The notes under the pieces are model-generated. The model worked only from the letters and a program-made list of their open reading frames with translations, was not told the origin of the DNA and did not search any database. DNA of 64,000 nt from Antedon mediterranea (Eukaryota; Echinodermata; Crinoidea; Comatulida; Antedonidae): assembly GCF_964355755.1 (NCBI RefSeq), contig NC_092675.1, positions 5,924,312 to 5,988,311 on the forward strand. Direction: 5' to 3'. Below, in pieces: positions 57,890 to 64,000 of this stretch (its first letter is position 1; the number at the start of each line of letters is the position of its first letter). A program made the translations under genes and the position numbers.

Positions 57890-60069
57890 CTGAATATGAA
57901 ATGATAGATCAAAAGAAAAATATCATTATTTTTACAGATATTATATAATATTTTTTATTTGGTTTCTATAGATGATTGATTGTGACATTATACACAAAGT
58001 GATTTACTGTACTGCATGATTCAGTATGGTGGTGTAAGTGGATGTTGACATTTTATCAAACTGGTCTGAAGGTACCACATCCACTATGAGTAATATAGGC
58101 TACTACATCAGTACTTCTATGAATGGATGACTAGTTGGTGACAATAACGCTAGTTGGTCATACCCAGTACCGTTTTGATTTTTACCATCATTCGGGAAAC
58201 CACCTCACGACGTTATATACAGTAGTAATATCAATGAATAATATTGTAGTATATTGCAAAAAGTTGATCTTTGACATTTGAACTCTCACAAGAATTGAGG
58301 TCAAGGACATGGTATCAAAAATAATATTTTTTAATAATTTATGGTATAAATATCTTGTTTGTATGTTTCATGAATAAATTAATTTACAATAAAACAGATA
58401 AAAAAAAATTATATTGTATAATTGATGTAATGTAACATTTAAGTTCATAGGGTATTGAGAAAACATTTTTTGTGGAATGCCCTATATAAATTATCAACAT
58501 TAACAAAACATTTTACTGTACTCTTTAAAAAAGGCACAGAAAGGCACAGTAAATATGCTTAAAATTCACAGTATGAACATTTATTGAAGCTGACCATGTC
58601 TTTCAATCATATACAAAAAATTGTTAAAAAGATAATAATAGGAAATGGATAGGAAAAATACACATAGATTTATGCAAATTACCAATAAAACCTGAAAGGA
58701 TTACCCAGACCATGGAGGAACAGATCACAGACAATATACTAGGCTGTGGTATAAATCAAATCCATTTACATGGTAATAAATGGCCTTGAATTGGAAATAT
58801 AATATAACAAAATTAAATGTCTGATTAAATGTACCATAAATACTACAGTATATAAATGAACATTAATGTTATTTTACCGCCACCAAAGAGGTATATGTAG
58901 CCGATCGCGTTTGTTTGTTATAGCAGGATTACTCAAAAAGTAATTACAAAATACAAGATATTTACCAAAATGAAAATAAAGGTAGATACTGTATGTGGTC
59001 AAGGACCACTCCATTAAATTTTGGAGGCAATCCAGACCACGGTTCCAATTCTGGACCACTTTTTAGTATAATTGTCGGACCTGCTAGTGTTAAAAGATAG
59101 GACAGAATTTTCAAAAGCCAGCGAGCAGTCTTAAAGTAACAAGTAAACTGAAATTGCATTGTCTAGAGAACTACTTGTCCAAAAATCTTTATTTTTATAT
59201 AAGAGGCAAGAGTTATAATTTGTGATTTGTAGTTTTAAAACATAATTTGATTTATTTTACAGGTTTTTTGATACAATACAAGAAACATATTTCTTTTCAA
59301 ATTAACCCATTTGTTTTTGCTGTTGCTACTGTCAGTGTCAGACAACTGAAACTATTGTTTGTTGAAAAGGCTGGCTACACCAAATTCGCATACACATGCT
59401 TGTAGTGAAATTAGTCTAAATCACACCATAGAGATATTATAGTGCACTATAATATCTCTATGATCACACACAGCATTAAGACACACACAAATATATATAT
59501 ATATATATTTTCCCGGAAAAATCTTATGTAGAAGAATTTTACAGTAGGCGTAGGTATACACTCTTGGAGTGACTTTCTAGTTTCATATTCAGTCACTATC
59601 AGTAATCATATCAGTGAAATATTATGGCATGAGATCGCAGATTACATAAAATGATTAAAATTTGGTTTTTTTTCCTTATTGTTTATTCTATCCTTTTATT
59701 TAATGTCAATACAATATAGTTTAAATACTAATATGAGAATATTTATATGTTGAAAGCCACAGTATGCAGTACACGGAATCAGTATGTCATGGTGTTCCAG
59801 TTAAACATTGTTAAACCTCTGTATACAGTAGTCAGTGAAATGCTATTATTAGTAAATACTAATCCTGTAGTATTGCTGTACAAATACTACTACACTACAG
59901 ATAGTATAATTATTATTTATTAATAAATCTTACATGTTGAAGTACAATATCAATCTGATACTTGATAGTGATACCCTTTAGATTTATATTCCTACTGTTA
60001 AAGCCATTCAATACAATGGTATCCCACAACAATGCATTTCACAGATACTGTAGGGCTTTGTATACATCT
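57890..60069. other. GLDC upstream intron, no exon recognised
   Basis: I looked on the minus strand for the next GLDC exon, which should end in TG before a GT donor and encode a Pro-Gly-Trp-like end, and found none. The rest is AT-rich with an (AT)n run at about 59491-59510. Confidence 0.45.
59427..59462. repeat. Perfect 36-bp palindrome
   Basis: Two 18-bp arms (CATAGAGATATTATAGTG and its complement) meet without a spacer. No flanking element explains it. Confidence 0.9.
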
Positions 60070-60915
60070 GGACAACTCTATTTCAAGGACAACTGCAATG
60101 CGCCAGGATAACTACAGTACCATGCCCAAGGACAACTACCATGCCCTAGGAAAACTACCATGCCCTAGGAAAACTACCATGCCCTAGGAAAACTACCATG
60201 CCCTAGGAAAACTACCATGCCCCAGGAAAACTACCATGCCCCAGGAAAACTACCATGCCCCAGGAAAACTACCATGCCCCAGGACAACTACCATGCCCCA
60301 GGAAAACTACCATGCCCCAGAAAAACTACCATGCCCCAGGACAACTACCATTCCCAAGGACAAATGCCACCCTGGGCAACTAATATTCCCCAGAAAAACT
60401 GCCACCCTGGGCAACTACCATTCCCCAGAAAAACTGCCACACTGGGCAACTACCTATACTGTACCATTCCCTAGAAAAACTGCCACCCTGGACAACTACC
60501 ATTCCCCACAAAAACTGCCACACTGGGCAACTACCATTCCCCAGAAAAACTGCCACACTGGGCAACTACCATTCCCCAGAGAAACTGCCACCCTGGGCAA
60601 CTACCATTCCCCAGAAAAACTGCCACCCTGGACAACTACCATTCCCCAGAAAAACTGCCACACTGGGCAACTACCATTCCCCTGAAAAACTGCCACCCTG
60701 GACAACTACCATTCCCCAGAAAAACTGCCACCCTGGGCAACTATCATTCCCCAGAAAAACTGCCACACTGGGCAACTACCATTCCCCAGAGAAACTGCTA
60801 CCCTGGGCAACTACCATTCCCCAGGAAAACTGCGACACTGGGCAACTACAGTACCATTCCCCAGAAAAACTGCCACCCTGGGTAACTACCATTCCCCAGA
60901 CTACTTTGCCACAGG
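60070..60915. repeat. Two-stage minisatellite (19-bp, then 35-bp units)
   Basis: From about 60110 to 60355 the unit is CCATGCCCCAGGAAAACTA (19 bp). From 60356 to 60900 it becomes a 35-bp unit made of CCATTCCCCAGAAAAACT and GCCACCCTGGGCAACTA. About fourteen long units differ mostly by CCACCC or CCACAC and GGGCAA or GGACAA. Open frames of up to 149 codons across it are repeat artefacts. Confidence 0.95.
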
Positions 60916-61799
60916 ACACCTGCCCTCCAGAAAATTCTCTCATATTTTGTAAAAACTTTTCGCTGGAATAATTTCAGTTTACAAAAACAAATTCGAAAAT
61001 TCAGTTAATTGTTAATGCATTAAAATAGACAACAAATATTATTATCTTATGATCAGATCATATTTTAAACAATTGCAATCTATCTTCTTTGTATTCAAAT
61101 TTCAATTGTTTGATATTGCCCTAGATATATAATTTTTTTTTGTGGTTTGTGCATGTAGGTGCCTTACTGTATTGAGATTTCTGTCTGTCTTAAATAGTTA
61201 AAACCATTAGACACCTATAATCTTTCACCTACAAACAGACTACTACAGTAGGGTATTGCTAAACTGCGCAAAGCTTGCGCAAACCCCAAAATTCCTTTTA
61301 TAATTCTAGTTATTCTATTCTAATCAATTCGCGCAGTTTAGAAATACCCCTACATTACAACATGACAATCATGATGCCTTAAAAACTGTCCTTAATGTTT
61401 TGATAGTTGACGTCTCTATCTGCGGAAAAAAGTCTCTTGTCTCTACAAAATAAAGTTGTCCATTTTGTATTATGTGCATTTTTGTCTTTACAACTACATT
61501 TTCTTCTATTTTACCCCTAATTGTTACCAATAGATAAATGATAGCAGCAAGCTTTTGATTTTAATACGGATAGCAACAATAAATGTTGTTATGATTCGAA
61601 GGTAACATTCAATACCATTTTTGCAATCAACAATGCATTTGATAATTTCCTCAACTGAGTATTGTATGCTAATTCAAAAGGCATTATCATCAAATACATT
61701 GTATTACAGTACCTACTGTACAGTATGTGCTACTGTACTTAAACTATAACAAATCACAAAATCCTATTGTAAACTTAACTCAGTATACATAGCTAAAGA
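60916..61799. other. AT-rich DNA, no gene seen
   Basis: A short inverted pair AAACTGCGCAAAGC and GCGCAGTTTAGAAAT occurs at 61260-61345 and may be a small MITE with a 90-bp span. Nothing else is recognised. Confidence 0.35.
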
Positions 61800-62400
61800 T
61801 AAATTTATTTATTTATTCAACCATGTTTCAAGAGGGTGACCCAGCCAGCGGAAGCTGATTTTAAGGGGCCCTCAACAATACGACAAAAAACATAACAAGT
61901 AAAAATATAATAAAATAGTTAAAATTGAATAAAGAATAAATATAAAAATGTAAATAGAAATGCAAAACAGTAAAAGGTGAGGAAGATAACAATTTAAAAA
62001 GTGTCATTATTAAGCATAAATTCTTTAATTTACTTTTAAAATTTAAAAAGGTATTGCAATTTCTAATAGAAACGTCTAACGAGTTAAAATATGTAGGTCC
62101 TTTATAATTAAAAGAATGTTTAAAAAGTTCACACTGAGGTCTTGGAACAACGAGATCACCCCTGGAAAGTTGCCGGGTAGCCATTCTTCCATTGGCAGTA
62201 ATTCTGGCAAGCCCACGGCAGATGTTAGTTGGGGCGAGATAGTAAGAGGCTCGATAGGCAAGACAGCCCGTTTGTGTTTACTACAATTCATATTCTCTTT
62301 AGAATGTGTGGGTGTACAACTGGTAGTACAGTAACCACAAACACAATAGGGGTTTTCAAGGTTGACTATGCATGTACAGTCAATCAATAATAATAATATT
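61800..62400 (-). mobile_element. LINE remnant: end of the reverse-transcriptase protein
   Basis: On the minus strand, after a frameshift, comes MATRQLSRGDLVVPRPQCEL, then HSFNYKGPTYFNSLDVSIRN and FKSKLKNLCL. This is the pattern (VPR, then SF-Y-GP-WNSLP, then FK-LK) at the very C-terminus of many non-LTR retrotransposon polymerases of the CR1/L2/RTE kind. Downstream come an A-rich 3' region, GGGCCCCTTAAAATCAGCTT and an AATAAATAAATAAAT tail (61801-61820 on the plus strand). The element is 5'-truncated and inactive. Confidence 0.7.
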
Positions 62401-63140
62401 TGTAGAATTTTTAATGTAGGCTAATTTTTTTTTTACAAAAACCACCTTAGCTTCAAGGCGCCTCAGATTAACAAACACAACATTTAGGAGTTTGTTTCCC
62501 ATTTTCTGTTTCTGGAGCAAATAACCGATTAATTAACCATCGTGTCAATAAACTATCCTTTTTTGAAGTAGAAATGGAAAGTTACAATTTCAAACTAGAC
62601 TTGAACTCGTCACTTTGACGAGTTAGTTATTCGCACAACAAACGCCACTTCAAACATGTTATACTGTACATTAGACAATGTGCACAGAAAAAGATTATGC
62701 CATTATGACCTGAAGAATATAATACACTCAGGTTGTTGCAATTCTGTCTATTTTGTGTCATATAGTATACAGTAACTGAATAAATGGTTCTTCAAGACAA
62801 TGTTTAAAACAACTAATATATTGGGTGTTGGAACCACGATTTGATTGAGCATTGTTGAAATCCAGTCAACTACCGGCAATTGATCATCTGAGCACATTGT
62901 ATTGATTTTGGCTATGTTGACATTTTATAATCAACAACCACTCAACGATTTAAAATGTTTTCTTTAGAAAATTTAGCAGAAATATGGTACAGTATATGAA
63001 TTGTGTATGGTTAATCAGCACTATACACCAGTAACACTACTAAAAGGCCCTTAGTTGTATCCTAATTTATAATAATACAATAGTGGAATTTGCAGTAGAA
63101 AGTCTGATAAATAAACATACTGATAGGCAATTCCAAGGAA
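62401..63140. other. AT-rich DNA, no gene seen
   Basis: A TTTCTGGAGCAAATAACCGA segment near 62509 resembles the end of the element at 63141 and may be a fragment of it. No exon or RNA gene recognised. Confidence 0.35.
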
Positions 63141-63437
63141 GGGCCTGTTTTTGCTGCATAAAAATAACCGGTTAAAATCAGTGTGAATAAATTAACTCCA
63201 TTTTCTTGGGAGCAGAAACAGGACAAATTTGTGGTAACCGGTTAAAAGGCAGCGCAAAATAATAATAGTAATACACGGCAGTAACGTTTGAATTAACCGC
63301 CAGCAATTTTTGTCAACGAACACCAATTGATTTAACCGATTATTTCGGAGCAAAAATTGAGCAGAAACGCGGTCTTGTTATTTTTAATCTATTTTAAAAT
63401 AAACGGTTAATTTGCGTTATGCAGCAGAAACAGACTC
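63141..63437. mobile_element. 297-bp inverted-repeat element with AACCGGTTAA words
   Basis: The ends GGGCCTGTTTTTGCTGCATA and TATGCAGCAGAAACAGACTC are reverse-complementary apart from a few mismatches. TAACCGGTTAAAA occurs twice inside, with weaker TTAACCG/CGGTTAA copies. Non-coding. Confidence 0.65.
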
Positions 63438-64000
63438 TACTACAGTAAGCAATTTGAAAAAAAGTAGAACTAGAATACTACAAATGAAATACAAAACTAT
63501 TTCATTGGAAGCAAGCCAAGATATCTTATCAAGTCAACTCAAATGAGGCTGTTGATCTAATATAAGAAACTCAATTAGTAAGTTCAACTATTATGAGTCA
63601 AAATTTAACGTAAAAATAAGCTGATAAAAAAAAGTAGATAAATTCATACAGTACACGCCCCATATAATAATAATAATTATTACATTTAATTAGTATAAAA
63701 CTTAATGGCAATTTATTTTTTTATAAAGCAAAATTTAAATTTAATTTCTTGTTTTGTACTTTTCACCAACAATATATTTCAGTTGGCGTCAGTACTGTAA
63801 ATGATGTGTAAAACTCTACACTTCTAAATTTCAATGTCCAGGATGCCTTATAAGAATAAGATTTTAATAATATCATATGTTTGGACTTGCTGCAAACATT
63901 TCTTTGAAATCAAAATGTTCTTTTATAGTATTTGACATGGTAAAAATATAGATTTTACCCATTCACACATACAATAACACATGATTGTAAACAGTTTTAA
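63438..64000. other. AT-rich DNA to the window edge, no gene seen
   Basis: Nothing recognisable. The 5' exons of GLDC are expected on this side, beyond position 64000. Confidence 0.35.

Noticed and set aside
60236-60685. 149-codon repetitive open frame
   Set aside because: Produced by the 19/35-bp minisatellite; several overlapping frames are open for the same reason.

Overview
The window is invertebrate nuclear DNA. It is AT-rich, with many short exons, GT-AG introns and dense families of short inverted-repeat transposons and tRNA-derived SINEs. I could read four conserved protein-coding genes exon by exon. In each, the reading frame holds across every junction. The host looks like a marine invertebrate. 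Tracts rich in CTAG and AGGCCTA recall echinoderm genomes, but that placement is an impression and not a proof.

Layout. Positions 1-4007 hold repeats and no gene. Positions 4008-16537 (+) carry a complete 19-exon NAGLU gene, a lysosomal alpha-N-acetylglucosaminidase (757 codons). Positions 17817-21474 (+) carry a 4-exon gene for a secretory-pathway protein kinase of the PKDCC/VLK type (371 codons). Positions 23518-40950 (+) carry a complete 27-exon nardilysin gene, an M16 zinc metalloendopeptidase (1041 codons). Positions 44011-57889 (-) carry the last 20 exons of GLDC, the mitochondrial glycine decarboxylase P protein (862 codons). The missing N-terminal exons of GLDC (roughly 150 residues by comparison with vertebrate GLDC) were not found up to 64000 and probably lie beyond the right edge. 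The first three genes run in the same direction. NRDC and GLDC converge tail to tail across about 3 kb. The four proteins act in different compartments, and nothing suggests a shared pathway.

Most of the rest is mobile DNA inside introns. One inverted-repeat family (called MITE-A here, ends reading CTGTCTACACTATCAAACT) has about sixteen copies or fragments. A second (MITE-B) has seeded two different minisatellites, one from each end. Nardilysin intron 1 is almost filled by three successive fold-back elements. One intron of NRDC holds a nested insertion with an 11-bp target-site duplication and a hammerhead-ribozyme-like core; a related core sits in a perfect hairpin near 1.6 kb. These two elements, the transposon-end minisatellites, a SINE lying next to a splice donor, and a decayed partial exon duplication in GLDC are the most interesting observations. 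I saw no CRISPR array, operon or bacterial-type system. All family assignments rest on reading motifs by eye; no database was searched.
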